Made by a program: the position numbers and the translations under genes. The notes under the pieces were generated by a model that searched no databases, was not told the origin of the DNA, and saw only the letters and a list, made by a program, of their open reading frames with translations. Shown in pieces: positions 1 to 11,941 of a stretch of 64,000 bases of DNA. Positions within the stretch are counted from its first letter, which is position 1, and every line of letters begins with the position of its first letter. The stretch covers positions 7,122,812-7,186,811 of the forward strand of contig NC_083604.1 in assembly GCF_029168945.1 (NCBI RefSeq). Reading direction: 5' to 3'. This DNA comes from Cannabis sativa (taxonomy: Eukaryota; Streptophyta; Magnoliopsida; Rosales; Cannabaceae).

Positions 1-1494
1 AATCTATATGTTCATATATATACACACATTCATATTTATATTCATATACTGTGTATATACATACAATTTTTCATGTATATATGTTTATATATAATACTCA
101 ATGCTTTCATATTTTTATTGAATAAAATTGTATGTAATACTATCTTTCATACATTAATGATGATTTTATGCAGTATTTACATTGTATACGAGTATATATA
201 TACATGAAGGTTTTATTTTTCGGTCTGTAATTTTTTCTTTTTCATTTTTCGGTATTTATTTCGAATCCTCTATTTATTACTATATTCATATAATTTTTTA
301 GATCAATTTTATGAATGAAAAGGATTTGAAAACCATCTGAAAACTGAAAAAATTCGCTTAAGAACACGATCGGACCCGAAAGAATATTTATGAAATTAAA
401 GTCTACATTTTACGTGTTTTTGATGCTTGAAATCAATATGGATCTCTTAATTTATTCATTTAGATCATTTTGGAATAGATTTCATGAATTTTGGTCGTCA
501 GTGTCGTTTTTCAGGGCAGTTTTTTCAAAAAAAAAGGGAAAATTAAGAAAAATTTAAGAAAATTCCAAAATATTATTATTTTGATTTATTTTTGGAATTT
601 TATTTTAAATACTTATTTGTGTTGATTTGTTCAATTAAATTACATTTGTTTTAAATTTTCCATTCTTATTTAACATATATCTTCATATATTATATGTTAT
701 TTAGTAATAAATTATTATGGAAAGTTTTTAACTTGGTAAATTAATTACATGCTTTATTTTTACATGTAATTACAATAATTGTGATATTTTAAGAATGTCA
801 ATATTTGATTATTCTACAATTAAGTGCGCAATTATTATATTTATTTACCAATTATGTAATTTACTGATTGAATTAATTGATAATCTGCCATTAAATAGAT
901 TCTTTAGTTTTGCATTTAATTCATTTCATATAATTAATTGTACTAATTTGTATATTTACCTTATTTATACAAATTAATTATTAGTGCAAATATTTAAGAT
1001 ATTATATGGTCATAAATGCATAATTAATTATATATTATGGAATTAAGCATTTAATTTATTATCATACAATACTTGTATTAATTTGTATTTATTTGGCAAA
1101 CTTATTTTTAATACAATTAATTTTGATTTGTATGATTTAAATGCTATACATAAATTCATTTTATAGTGCTAGATATATTTAAAAATATTCAAACATTAAG
1201 ATAGGTTGAATATTTTATATAGCACATTAAGTTTCATAAAACTTCATAAATATATTTATAAAATATTCATAAAACTTCCTAAAATGAATAAAATATGAAT
1301 AAAATGTAAGTAATTTTGTAGTTTGACATAAGAAAACATAAACTTGGGACAAATGCTCATATCTAGAACGGTTTTTAATGATCTTCGGACGACCACACTA
1401 GGAGCACTAATCTCAGTGATTGTCTATTATGTTAATAACGAAATTACTTTTAGGTAGAGCCCAATACCTAATGTCAAAGTGAAAATATAACTTT
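1..1494. other. AT-rich non-coding stretch, possible 5' part of decayed Copia
   Basis: No convincing gene. The stretch is very AT-rich, and the only open frame (795-977) has low-complexity composition and no recognisable domain. Around 220-540 there is text of the kind found in the leader of Copia elements, and the Copia remnants that begin near 2940 lie on the same strand. This may therefore be the 5' LTR and leader of that element. No LTR boundary or primer-binding site could be placed. Confidence 0.35.
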
Positions 1495-2275
1495 ATATAA
1501 TTAGGGAGTAGCCACATCATCTTTAATTATATAAAATTATATATTAATTAAGATTCACCTTAATGGACATACCTTGTAATTAACTATATAGGTATAATAA
1601 CTTTACCCCACAGGAATTTTATTATATTTGTATAATTAATTAGGATAATATGTTAAATTAAATTCTCTTAATTTACCCCACAGGGAGTTATGGGGATTTA
1701 ATTTAATAGTGTTATCACAAATTTAATTAAGATAGATAATAAACCTTCATTTTTCTAAACTAATCGTTTAATTAAATCTATCATAAGGTTCATCTAATTT
1801 TATTAAATTTAAAATTTAGCCCACAGGCAATTTTGGATTTAGTAAAATTTTAATCTTCAGTTTATACTTTGGTGTCTAGTGAACCACATAATTTTAAATA
1901 ATTAGGGAGTAGCCACAGCATCCTTAATTATATAAAATTATATATTATAAGTGGATCACGATCACATAATGGACATGAATTATGTGAACATAATAATCTT
2001 ACCCTACAGGGATTTTATTATATTTACATAATTAATATGTTAAATTAAATTCTCTTAATTTATCCCACAGGGAATTATGTAGATTTAATTTAATAATTTT
2101 ATCATAAAGTATAAAATTTTGAAACATTTATAAGTGTTTCATACCTTTCATTGAGATAGAAATATTAAACTTTAAGTTTTTCATAAATTGTATAAATCTA
2201 TCATAATCTACATCTAAATCTAATCTTATTAAATTAAAATTTAGCCCACAGGCAATTTTTGTTTAATAAGATTTC
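1495..2275. repeat. Two diverged tandem units of about 400 bp
   Basis: The two units start near 1495 and 1890. Each carries, in the same order, GGGAGTAGCCAC, a run like TTAATTATATAAAATTATAT, a block with CCCCACAGGGA or CCCTACAGGGA before TTTTATTATATTT, a second CCCACAGGGA block, and finally TTTAGCCCACAGGCAATTTT. A third partial copy of the first module lies at 7611-7660 inside the same decayed Copia element. They look like non-coding repeats internal to the element, not host genes. Confidence 0.6.
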
Positions 2276-2939
2276 ATATTTAAGTATGTTTATTCATTGG
2301 TAAAAACATGATTCATTTAAATCTCAAAACTATATATGTAATTTTATTACATCACTATTTATAAATTTCTTCCATACCAGTAGAAATTTCCAAAATTTAT
2401 TCTGATAACTTCATCTAAAATGTACAGTTTTTACTGTATAATTAAGAAAAATAAATCACACTTTATTATCACCAATAAATTTTAATTTATTGTGTATGAA
2501 TTCATTCTAATATAGTTAATGTGATTATTAACACATAGTGGATTATTTTAGATTGTTATTCTACATTCATAATTTCTTGCAAGGTTTACAAATAAACCTA
2601 AGAAAGTCAGTAACTGTGAGCAAATCTTATCCACATACAAGATAACTTCTCACATTTAGAAGTTTAAGGAACAAGCAATATAGTAGTGGCTTTGATTTAA
2701 AATTGGCAAAGACTTTTTATGTTCCAAGCTTCTTTCGAAACTTGATTTAGACACATTTAAAGGTCTTTACTATAAAATGATGTCACTCATAAAGATATGC
2801 AAGTTCAATCTGACAATAAGAAATGAGTTATCAATAAGAATTCTTCTACATTATAACACCAAAAATTAAGGAACATATATCCTTGAATAGAATAAATGTT
2901 AGTAAATGGTGGGAATATTCATTACACATGATTTTTACT
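2276..2939. other. AT-rich stretch without a gene
   Basis: No open frame with recognisable content and no clear repeat boundary. It lies between the tandem units and the first readable Copia integrase remnant, so it is probably decayed internal sequence of that element. Confidence 0.4.
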
Positions 2940-3350
2940 AACTTTATTTAGAACTTGTGTGGAATTCATTAAGAATATGTATTCCAACAAGTCAAAATCG
3001 GTGCATATTAGAATTCTATCATATTAGAAATCATACAAGTCAATTAATTTTGAAGACATGGACTCAAATTTTGTATCTCATTTTTAATGATTACTCACAT
3101 AAATTATTTTTCTACAAAAGTATAGATTTATATGTTTCAAAGACATTTAAATCTTAAGTAGAGAAATAGTGCATTTTGCATATTAAGATAGTGAGATCAA
3201 ATATAAAATGGAGAATGCTACATTAAAATTCGTGAGTATGGATAAACTCCCAGTCCATTTGTTGCCCAATACATATGCCTTGTACACCTAAATCATAGTG
3301 TGTGATAGATTTAAGAAACTAAGCATTTTTTGGACATGGGTGGAGCCTAC
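2940..3350 (+). pseudogene. Decayed Copia integrase, 5' fragment
   Basis: Broken plus-strand reading frames resemble a Ty1/Copia integrase core. Near 3061-3125 one reads a degraded form of the conserved FI-x-DYS stretch (here FNDYSHKLFFYK). Reading stops at position 3350 inside text that resumes at 6286. There the frame continues with residues like TPNLPKS and LKWGC, as expected for the Copia segment that follows the integrase core. The break is caused by the LTR inserted at 3351. Many stops and frameshifts are present, so no protein is made. Confidence 0.6.
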
Positions 3351-4094
3351 TGTAACGCCCCAATATTTTGCCTTATTTTACAAAATACTAATTTTGATGC
3401 ATTAATTAAAAAGATTCAAAGCTGTTTGGAAATACACAGTGGATTTTACAATAAATATGCAAAAAGGTGAATGATCATTTATATTAAAAACAAAATAAGT
3501 AGTTGAGTGCAAAAAAAATAAATTTATAACACCCCACTGAGCTGAGATTACTTTACTATATAAAAAAAACAAAACCAAGGCTCCACCGGCGTTCTAGACC
3601 GTTTGCTCGTCCATAGCCCCTCGCAGTATACATACCAGAACTGACCCAACTCATCAAACTTACATTCAATGTTCCCTGTCTATTGCCTGTAGGGGGAAAG
3701 TAAGGGGGGGTGAGCTAAAAGCCCAGTAAGGAAATGCTTAACATACAATAGCATTCAATACACTAAATATATCTTAAAATTCACAATAATACGATTCTTT
3801 ATAATATTAACGTATCCAGTCTTAACAATATTATATACCTTAGCTCATAATTGTAACTTAAATAACTCCAGATATGGAAAGCTATATCATATACCATATA
3901 TTTGTACTAAACGAAACCATTACATATATGTAGGGATCACAACCCTGACATCATACTCATAGCAATAACATATAGTAATTATTTCAATCATATCATGTCT
4001 TTACCATAATGTGGCGTATCATAGCCACTCCATACACAACCTGGGCTTAACTGGCCCTACAATAACATGGGCACATTTAGCCCTACCATTGCTA

Positions 4095-4315
4095 TGGAAT
4101 AAGGTATCTCTATATTCAACAGCATTGTCGCTGTATCATACCGTACCATAATAATGTCATACACAAATCGGACAAATGTAGGGTAGGGTATCTCTACATT
4201 CAACGGCCTTATCCCGTATCATACCCCACCATAATAATTTCATACACGACTCAGAAAACTGCAGGGTAGGGTATCTCTACATTCAACGGCCTTACCCCGT
4301 ATCATACCCCACCAT
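4095..4315. repeat. Minisatellite, about 85-bp unit, three copies, in solo LTR
   Basis: Three consecutive units share GGTATCTCTACATTCAACGG, then a core ending CGTATCATACC and CCACCAT, joined by ATAATxxTxTCATACAC linkers. The second and third copies are closer to each other than to the first. The array lies inside the solo Gypsy LTR. Confidence 0.75.
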
Positions 4316-4676
4316 GGTCCCTCACTTTACCTGAGACGTTAGCATACAACTTGCAGCATACAACACACAATATATGAATGCAACATACAACATATACAAG
4401 TCAAAACAACCTTAATCAATATATCAATTCATAAACTCATATTGTGTCCATACCACACATTCTCAGTACCATATACATATTCATAATAACAAAGCATAAA
4501 CCATATTCCAATACATAAAGAGTTTAAATTTATGCAAATAAACACAAACAAAACTATCTAATTTCCTTACCTCAAATCCCTCTGCTTAAACTTGTTATCT
4601 CGTCACTACTACCTATAATAACACATGGGTCAAGGCCCTAACATTAAAATTCGCACTCTTACAGTACATCAGAAAG

Positions 4677-5945
4677 AATACTATTTTTGACCAATAACTA
4701 CATGAATTCAGTGGAAGTTTCCTTCATAAAAATTATAGGAAATTCAATTATCTTTCCAATGATATAAAGATCACTAAAAATAGATTAAAAATGAGAGAGT
4801 TATGATAGTTTTACTGAAACTATTTCTGAGATGGAATATGGAGTAACGAATCACAGTAGACATCGAAAATCTAAAGTTTTGATACTGAAATATTCCAAAT
4901 CAGAGAATACTCTTTTCATAAAAGTTTTAGAAAATCGAATTCCCTTTCTAATGACACTAAAATCTTTAAAATCGGAGTTATAACGTAAGAGATATAGATA
5001 TTATACCGAAACAGTTTTCTAGAAATCCTGAAACAAATGGATTTCGAACTATAGCAATAAAACAATAATTTTGACTTAGAATAATCAATAATTAGTGAAT
5101 GGTTTCTTCATAAAACATTTAGAAAATTGAATTATCTTTTCAACGGTACCAAGATCACTAGAATCAGATCATTATTCAGAGAGATATTTGAATTTTACTA
5201 AGACAACCTATATAGAAAATATAAAAAAAACGATTTACAACAAACAGCGTAGAAATACTAATTTTTGACATAGATAAATTTTGATTCAGTAAAACCTTTC
5301 TTCATAAGAATTATGGGAAATTTAATAAGCTTTCTATAGGCACCAAGATTGTGAGAATCGGATGAGTATTTAAAGAGATATGAGATGTTTCATTCTGAAA
5401 AATAAGAAAAGGAGACCTACGAATATTCTCCTATTGTGATCAATAAATAAGCAAATGTAGAGTTTCTTACCTCAAATACATCGAGCTGCTTGGATCGATA
5501 GACATAAGATGATGGTGATCAAAGATGAGAGTGAAGAGTGGTATAGATTTGGCTAAAGATGTAATGGAAAGATGATTTGAAAATTTTAGGGTTAGTCTTG
5601 CTCAGATAGGTGGGAAGAATAGAACGATATAATTTTAGGGTTAATGAAACCTATATTATTCTGACTCTTATTAGGTTTAGTTTTGTGAATAATAATAATA
5701 TTAACATAATAGCAATAACAATATGATAAATTATTAAATAAACAAATATCTTACTTTTAAATTTAAATTGTAACCTCTAAATCTCGTAACTTTAGGGCTT
5801 AGTTTTCACTTAAAAAAATTACGAATTATGATATGGTTATTTCTACAAAATTTATAGATCTTTGAATTATCTTTCCAACGCCACTGGAATCACCTCAATC
5901 GGAGTTATAAAACTCCAGATATGGTTATTTTCGTAAAACAGTTTC
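4677..5945. repeat. Diverged tandem repeat of about 180 bp, four to five copies, in solo LTR
   Basis: Units recur near 4680, 4880, 5065, 5260 and, more distantly, 5800. Each has a TTCATAAAA-type start, a GAAAATTGAATTATCTTTCC-like middle, a CCAAGATCACTxxAATC segment and a GAGAGATAT-type end. The copies are strongly diverged but keep order and spacing. Such modules are seen in long LTRs of plant Gypsy elements. Confidence 0.6.
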
Positions 5946-6285
5946 TAAACACCGTTGAATTTCTCTAAACTTACGATTTTTCTAACATTAATCAAATAAT
6001 AATATTATTTAATACCACTTATACAATTAATTAAATCTAATAAATATATTATAAAAACCTAATGGACTTTCATATCGGGCTTTAATTAAACGATTACCTA
6101 CTTATGAAAATCTCATAATATTTTACTTTCGTAGTTAATACAACTTTAACTTTCTTTAAAAAAATGGTACAACTACTCTAAGCAATAATATCAACTCACT
6201 AACAACACAAATAAATGAATTAATTATCCTTGCACAATTAATATTCAAACGAAAAATTAAATACTATTTTAAACTGGATATTACA

Positions 6286-8727
6286 CCTACATAGCAAACT
6301 CCAAACCTTCCTAAATCTTTGTCTATTGATACTCTTAAATGGGGGTGTACATATCGAATCGTGTTCTAACCAAAGTTGTTTCTCAAACATATTTTGAGTT
6401 GTGATAAGGTTGAAAATCGACTTGATGACATGTACACATTTTATAAATACTCATATATAGTTAGAGTACAATTGTCAAAGAAAAGATCTGGGCCCAAAAC
6501 CATAAATGAGCATATTTCTTTTGAAAAGCTATAAGGTTTAAGGGTTACATATTTTATTATCTATCTCACAACACTAGAACTGTGGAATTAAGAATTGACT
6601 TGATCAGTGGGAGTGATCAATCTAGGAACCTAGTTTCAGAGAAAGATCATTCATATTTTCTCAAACTTCCACCTCAAGTGTTAGATTAATTATGATTCAC
6701 AACAACCCTTAAGGTTAATGGTTATTGAGAATTCATAACTAATCATTAATAATCTACAAGCCATTGATAAAATTCTAATAAATTATGTTATTTAGTAATT
6801 GCTAAAATAACATGTATATTGAACCATTTGCTCTTTTAAGAGTTTGTTGGTCCATCCTAAAGATGACTTATTAGAACAATAAGATCAATGTTTTCTAGTG
6901 ATTACATTTTGTACAATAAGAGTTCAACTACAATATTAATTTGATACACAAATTAAATTATAGAATGATAAAGAATTAAAGTTGTAGTACAATATGTCAT
7001 GAATGAAGAAATGAATATCTTAAAGAGCAATAAAGTTTATCTGTAGTAAAGTTGCCTAATGGGGTGGAGAACATTAATTAAGCATAGGTTTTTCCACCAA
7101 TAATATTCATTAGGCAACATTGATAAACATAAAGATATAAAAGAATATTCATTGCTAAGAAGTTCATTTTGAAATAAGAATCAATAATAAAGGAGATTTG
7201 CATTCTCACTTGTTTTTATAAAAGATTCTATTATAGACCTTGGCATTCGTTGCTTGTTTTAATTCATTAATCAATTCAAACAGTGAACTAGACGAGAAGG
7301 TATACAGACTGCCATTAAGATTTTCCTCTAGCTAATAAGTGGTGAACATATGCAAGCTTAAAGTGTCTACCTATAGATTAAAACAAACATCTCACAAATT
7401 GGTGTTATATCATCTTTTCCTTTACGTTTGAAAAGAGAATTATGGAAATAATTATATACCAAAAGGTTAGTGGAAGTAATATTTGTTTTATACGTAGACA
7501 ATATGTTACTTGCAAATGATGATAAAAGTTTTCTATATAAGTTGAAATAATTCATATCTCAAATTATTATTTTGAGATAAGGAATATAAATAATATATAT
7601 AATTTTAATTAATTAGAGAGTAGCCACATCATCTCTGATTAAATAAAATTATGTATTATTCATCTGATATAACTTTTATCTTTAAGTGTGATAAATTCAA
7701 CTCGAACCAGCAACTGAAAAATGATCTGGAGTGAGAATAAATTAAGAACATTCATTTGCTTCTATTTTAGAAGCCTAATGTATGCCTAAGAGTCTGAATA
7801 AGACTTTGCATTACATTTGTTTCAAGATCGTTAAGTAGTATCAGAATAATTAAAGTTAAGACCACTTTATTCTTCATACAAAATGATGAGGTGTCTTTAA
7901 GATACTAAAAATTATATTCATATATATTTTGTTAAGATGAATTGACTATCTGGAAATATAGTTAACCAATCAGATTCTAACGTATTTCACTAGTTGTATT
8001 GATTCACGTAAATCAATATTTTATTACAACCTTAAGATTACCAGTAAGATTATATTGTGGAGAATCTTGATTGTTATTTCCACTGTAGAAGTCACATTCA
8101 TTTATTGTTTTGAGGACACATCTCGTATGATGTATTATAGAGTTTCATAGTAGGCCTAGAGTTCAGAATTACAGTTACATTAGGCCATTAAGAAAATTTT
8201 GCGATAAATTCAGCTACAATATTTATGGCTAATAACTATAAGAGTACTGGTCGAAGCTAGCATATCGACATTAAGTATTTAGCCATAAAAAGGCGTGATA
8301 AGTGGTCATTAACTACACAAACTGAATTGGGTGATCGCATATATCCTTGACTAAAGGCATGCCGCAACACAAATTCAAGGATCATAAAGTAAATATGGGA
8401 TTCAGTTAACCTATATGCAGTTTTTTATATTTGTACAACCAAAAATTATTCAATAAAACTCTAATTTCGATATTTTCTTATATTTATGTGCACCTTAATT
8501 TCATCTGAGAAAATTATCGTAAGAGGACCTGAATAAACATAAGGTTTAGGGTTTATTCACTTAATTACATTGCCACATTAAGTACATTGTTATATAATAA
8601 ATATATCATAATACATGGAAGATAATACTCGACTTATAATGAGGACATGTCGCTATGATTTGTATGTTTATTATATAATGAGAAACGTTTGGGTTTGAAT
8701 GTTTTAGTCTAAATGCTGACCAAGTGG
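6286..8727 (+). pseudogene. Decayed Copia reverse transcriptase and RNase H
   Basis: This continues the element interrupted at 3350. Broken frames show, in the right order: a post-integrase segment (6300-6460); a reverse transcriptase start with KLPNG-like residues (7045-7075); KGNIDKHK near 7115; a YxLKQTSHKLV segment (7370-7400) matching the Copia YGLKQ block; a catalytic-type YVDNMLLANDD (7490-7520, YVDD expected); and RNase H text including TGRS-HIDIKYL (8245-8282). Stops and frameshifts are frequent. Just before the 3' LTR lies CAAGTGGGAGA (8720-8730), the usual Copia polypurine tract. The element is dead and old. Confidence 0.7.
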
Positions 8728-8733
8728 GAGAAT

Positions 8734-9249
8734 ATAAGAATATTTTATTTAAGAAAATATATTTCTATTTAAAAAAATAAATTTCTATTTAAGGAAATAA
8801 ATAAATAATTGATTTTCTAATAAATGAATATTTTATATTCATTGAATCTGGACAGAATCAATTATGTAATATTCTATATATGGTCAGATTTCTATATTCA
8901 TTACCTGATTTGATTTCTTAAATTAATTGTCAAAATATTCTGACAATTAATGTGGCACAAATACTGATGGAGTATCTCACCTATAAATATAGGGTCTCGG
9001 TCCCCAAGCTCCTCACTCATTCTGTTCATAACAGCAAAATTCCATCTAAAGAGAGTTGAGAGAGCGAGGAAGCCCGATTACCCATATCAACCAGTTTCCT
9101 TTGCAGATCAAAGATTATGTGGGTTTGAAGCTCAAGAATCAATGGCTGGAGGTATTTCGATCCTTAAGTTATAGAGTGTATATATTTGTTTATTCCGCAT
9201 TTTATATACACACACATATATTTCAGTTTATACATATAAATGTCTAACA
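8734..9249 (+). repeat. 3' LTR of the decayed Copia element
   Basis: It follows the polypurine tract CAAGTGGGAGA. It contains a TATA-like CTATAAATATAGG (8981-8993) followed by a plausible transcribed leader, and ends in a typical Copia LTR tail with TTATTCCGCATTTTATA and TCTAACA. The start is placed at the first bases after the tract and is uncertain by a few bases. The short open frame at 9056-9247 lies in this LTR and is not a gene. Confidence 0.6.
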
Positions 9250-9529
9250 ATATACATAATTACATATATATACTTATCTTTAGATTTACACTAAAATATA
9301 TATGTATTCATTACTAAAATAAATAAGCTAGTATATATATATTTAAACTTTATGTGTATGTGTCTATGTGAATAAGAATTATTTTTTTTTTGTATTTTTT
9401 ATTACAAAATAAATAAAATGCACCAACTCAATATATTACTAAAAAAGATTAACAAATTAGAACTTTGTGTCTTTTTTTAATTAATATAGATTATATATTA
9501 TATTTAAAAAAAAATATATATATAATTAA

Positions 9530-9713
9530 GTGCGGATTGGATTGGATCGGTTACTTTTTGAGGTCAAACAACATCCAATCCGCACAAGTGCGGATTTTAG
9601 ATTTTTCAATCCAATCAAATCCGCACTAGTGCGGATATCCGCATTTTGCGGATTGGATTGGATTGGATCGTGCAGATTGGATTGGATCGGATACTTTGTG
9701 AACACCCCTAGTT
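9530..9713. repeat. GGATTGGATTGGATCGG repeats, probable hAT-type MITE end
   Basis: Direct and inverted copies of GGATTGGATTGGATCGG and of TGCGGAT/ATCCGCAC alternate here and can fold back. The right edge reads TTTGTGAACACCCCTA, whose complement TAGGGGTGTTCA resembles the terminal repeat of hAT-derived MITEs. No matching left end was found, so the copy is probably truncated. The open frame at 9530-9772 is a by-product of the repeats. Confidence 0.5.
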
Positions 9714-9798
9714 ATATTATCCAGTCTATTATTAAAGCTAAAAGAAAATATAACCATCATAGTTACATTTAAAATGTAACCATTGAATAGTAATATGA

Positions 9799-10211
9799 GT
9801 GCACTCTTAATGGGTATTACCCATGAAGGGCTAAAATTAGAAAATTTTGAATTTTTATACTTAATTTTTCTATGTAATTAAAAAAATCTCTCATTTTTAT
9901 ATCATATGGGCTGAGATTGTTCCATCGGTAAAAAAAAAAAATTTAAAAAGTTTTTTAGCAAGAAAAATAAAAAAAGAAAAAGTTGAGTTTGAGTTAAATA
10001 TTTTTGTATGAACATATTTTTGATATAGTGTAAAAAGAGATATTTTTTGATATTTTTTTAATTAAATAGTTAAATTAAGCATAGAAATTCAAATTTGTAA
10101 TTTAATTATTCGTTATTAGATCAAAATTCGATAGTTTGATATTTTTAAAATTAATATTTATAGTTAAATTTATTTAGTAATCATTCCTGGGTAATACCCA
10201 TTAAAAATTGT
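9799..10211. mobile_element. Small AT-rich MITE with terminal inverted repeats
   Basis: The left end reads CTTAATGGGTATTACCCATGAA (9805-9826). The right end (10184-10205) reads TTCCTGGGTAATACCCATTAA, which is its inverted complement with one mismatch. The interior is about 400 bp of AT-rich sequence without coding potential. The repeat core GGGTATTACCC is itself palindromic. The family is not identified and no target duplication was resolved. Confidence 0.6.
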
Positions 10212-10996
10212 TCATATATAAATACATATAAAAATATATATAAAAAAAACATCTAGTAAGTTAGCAATCTATCTATATATAAGTCACGTATGTTAATTTT
10301 ATTTTAGTTTTTAATTTTTTTTAATATCATAATTTTAAAATTAATAATATTTAATGTAGTGATAATCATTAAAATTTGAAAGCATAATAGTGATTTAAAT
10401 AAAAATAAAAATTACTATTATACTTTGTAATAGTAATTAAAAAAAATTATTATTCGTCCTAAATTTATCTTCGCAATTAATGAAAATGCTTTAAACTATC
10501 AAAACATTCAAATTTAATTTAAAATTTGACTAATTCTAAATATCAAAATTTGAAAATAATTTTTAATAAAAAAATAAACAATATGAACAAATTTATTATT
10601 AATTGCAACACTTTTGGTGGATTAATTATATTTATGTTTAACTAAGATGCTCACCTTTACGTGGCAACATCTAATAATTTTTTTTTATTTAAAAAAAAAG
10701 TCACCCAATAATTTCTCATAAACCAAGAATTCTGTTATATAGCGACATTTTATATAGAATAGATATATATATATAAAGAAGAAGTATGAGACGGTAACAT
10801 GTCATTTTAAAATCACTCTAAAACTATTTTTCTCTTCTCTCCTTAATTCTCTCAATTTTAATATTTTATTAAAGCATAAATCTACAAATTGATATTTTAC
10901 TATTATTTTAATTTTCTATAAAAAATATAAAATATTTTTTAAAAAAGTTAGAAAATAAAAAATAAATTACAAATTGATATTTTAGTATTATTTAAA
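10212..10996. other. AT-rich intergenic DNA
   Basis: Nothing recognisable: low-complexity AT-rich sequence with poly-A and poly-T runs, no open frame of note and no structured repeat. Confidence 0.4.
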
Positions 10997-11398
10997 GGCT
11001 AATTAAGATTTTTTTCTCTAAACTTTGACATGTACTAAATCATGCCCCAAAATTTTTTTGCCGTTAAAAATTCCTCCTGAACTATTGAGATTGTAAAATT
11101 TAAGGTCTTTTGAGGGGCATGATTTGGTAAATATCAAAGTCTAGGGAGCATAGTTTAGTACATAAAATTGAATGAAATTAGACAAAAGTTCTTAAATCTA
11201 ACAATCTCAATAGTTCATGGGGAATTTTTTAACGGCCAAAATAGTTAAGGGGCATGATTTGGTACATGTCAAAATTTGGAAAAAAGTCCTTAAATTCAAC
11301 CATCTCAATAGTTCATGGGACATTTTTAACGACCTTAAAAGTTCAGGGACATTATTTGGTACATGTTAAAGTTGAGGGGGCAAAAATCCTAATTAGCC
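10997..11398. mobile_element. Foldback (Mutator-like) MITE
   Basis: The left end GGCTAATTAAGATTTTT and the right end AAAAATCCTAATTAGCC are inverted complements. The inverted repeat continues for roughly 90 bp with segments like CTTTGACATGTAC and GAACTATTGAGAT on both arms. A further internal copy of the GGGGCATGATTTGGTACATGTC segment lies near 11250-11273. No coding content. A target duplication could not be settled. Confidence 0.65.
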
Positions 11399-11941
11399 TT
11401 TATTATAATACTAAATTGCCCTAATTAAAAAATATACTAGTATTACTATTATAGATTATATTTATTAAATCACCCTTACGAAAAATCATACTAAAATAAA
11501 GCTTAACAACATAAGTGTTTTCTTGTTTCTTCCATATAAATTATATAATTTTTAAGTGTGATAACATAGACCTACGTGGAATTAGGATGATTGGAAATAG
11601 AAATATATGTTTCAATGAAAAGATGAGGAGAAAAAGAGCATTGCCCAATATCTCCGGAAGTTGGTGTTTGATGAAACCTTCAAAACTTAATATGAAGAAA
11701 GTGTAGACAATAATTTGTTGTAGGGGCAATAATCTAATAATCTAAGTTAAACAATAAAGTAAAGTATCATATATTAAATACCCAGCATTACACAATCATT
11801 GTTCTTAAGTTTAACCAACAAAACAAACTGCTTTTCTAAACAACCTTTTTCAAAAGAAACATTCTAATCACATTATCTATCTATTATAAAGCTCATTTCT
11901 CAGTTCTCCAACTACACCAATGTAAAGGTGTTGTAATTTTC
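11399..11941. other. Intergenic DNA and probable 3' UTR of the KCR gene
   Basis: No gene. The part adjoining 11942 is expected to be the 3' untranslated region of the minus-strand reductase gene. The open frames at 11515-11706 and 11541-11729 overlap on opposite strands, have no recognisable domain and are not supported. Confidence 0.45.

Larger units (their letters stand above)
3351..6285 (-). mobile_element. Solo LTR of a Ty3/Gypsy element with 5-bp target duplication
   Basis: The block starts TGTAACGCCCC and ends GGATATTACA, giving TG...CA ends. It is flanked by a perfect direct repeat CCTAC at 3346-3350 and 6286-6290, and it interrupts a decayed Copia integrase whose reading resumes on the far side. 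On the minus strand it starts TGTAATATCC and ends GGGGCGTTACA, typical of long LTRs of plant Gypsy chromoviruses. No coding sequence, primer-binding site or second LTR is present, so a solo LTR of about 2.9 kb is the simplest reading. A non-autonomous element without recognisable LTRs is the alternative. Confidence 0.75.

Noticed and set aside
795..977. 60-aa open frame in AT-rich DNA
   Set aside because: Composition is dominated by I, F, L, N and Y, as expected from AT-rich DNA; no motif and no supporting context.
2957..3157. 66-aa open frame taken as a gene
   Set aside because: It overlaps decayed Copia integrase text on the same strand and is part of that pseudogene.
11515..11729. Two overlapping 62-63 aa frames on opposite strands
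   Set aside because: Mutual shadows with no domain, next to the KCR 3' region.
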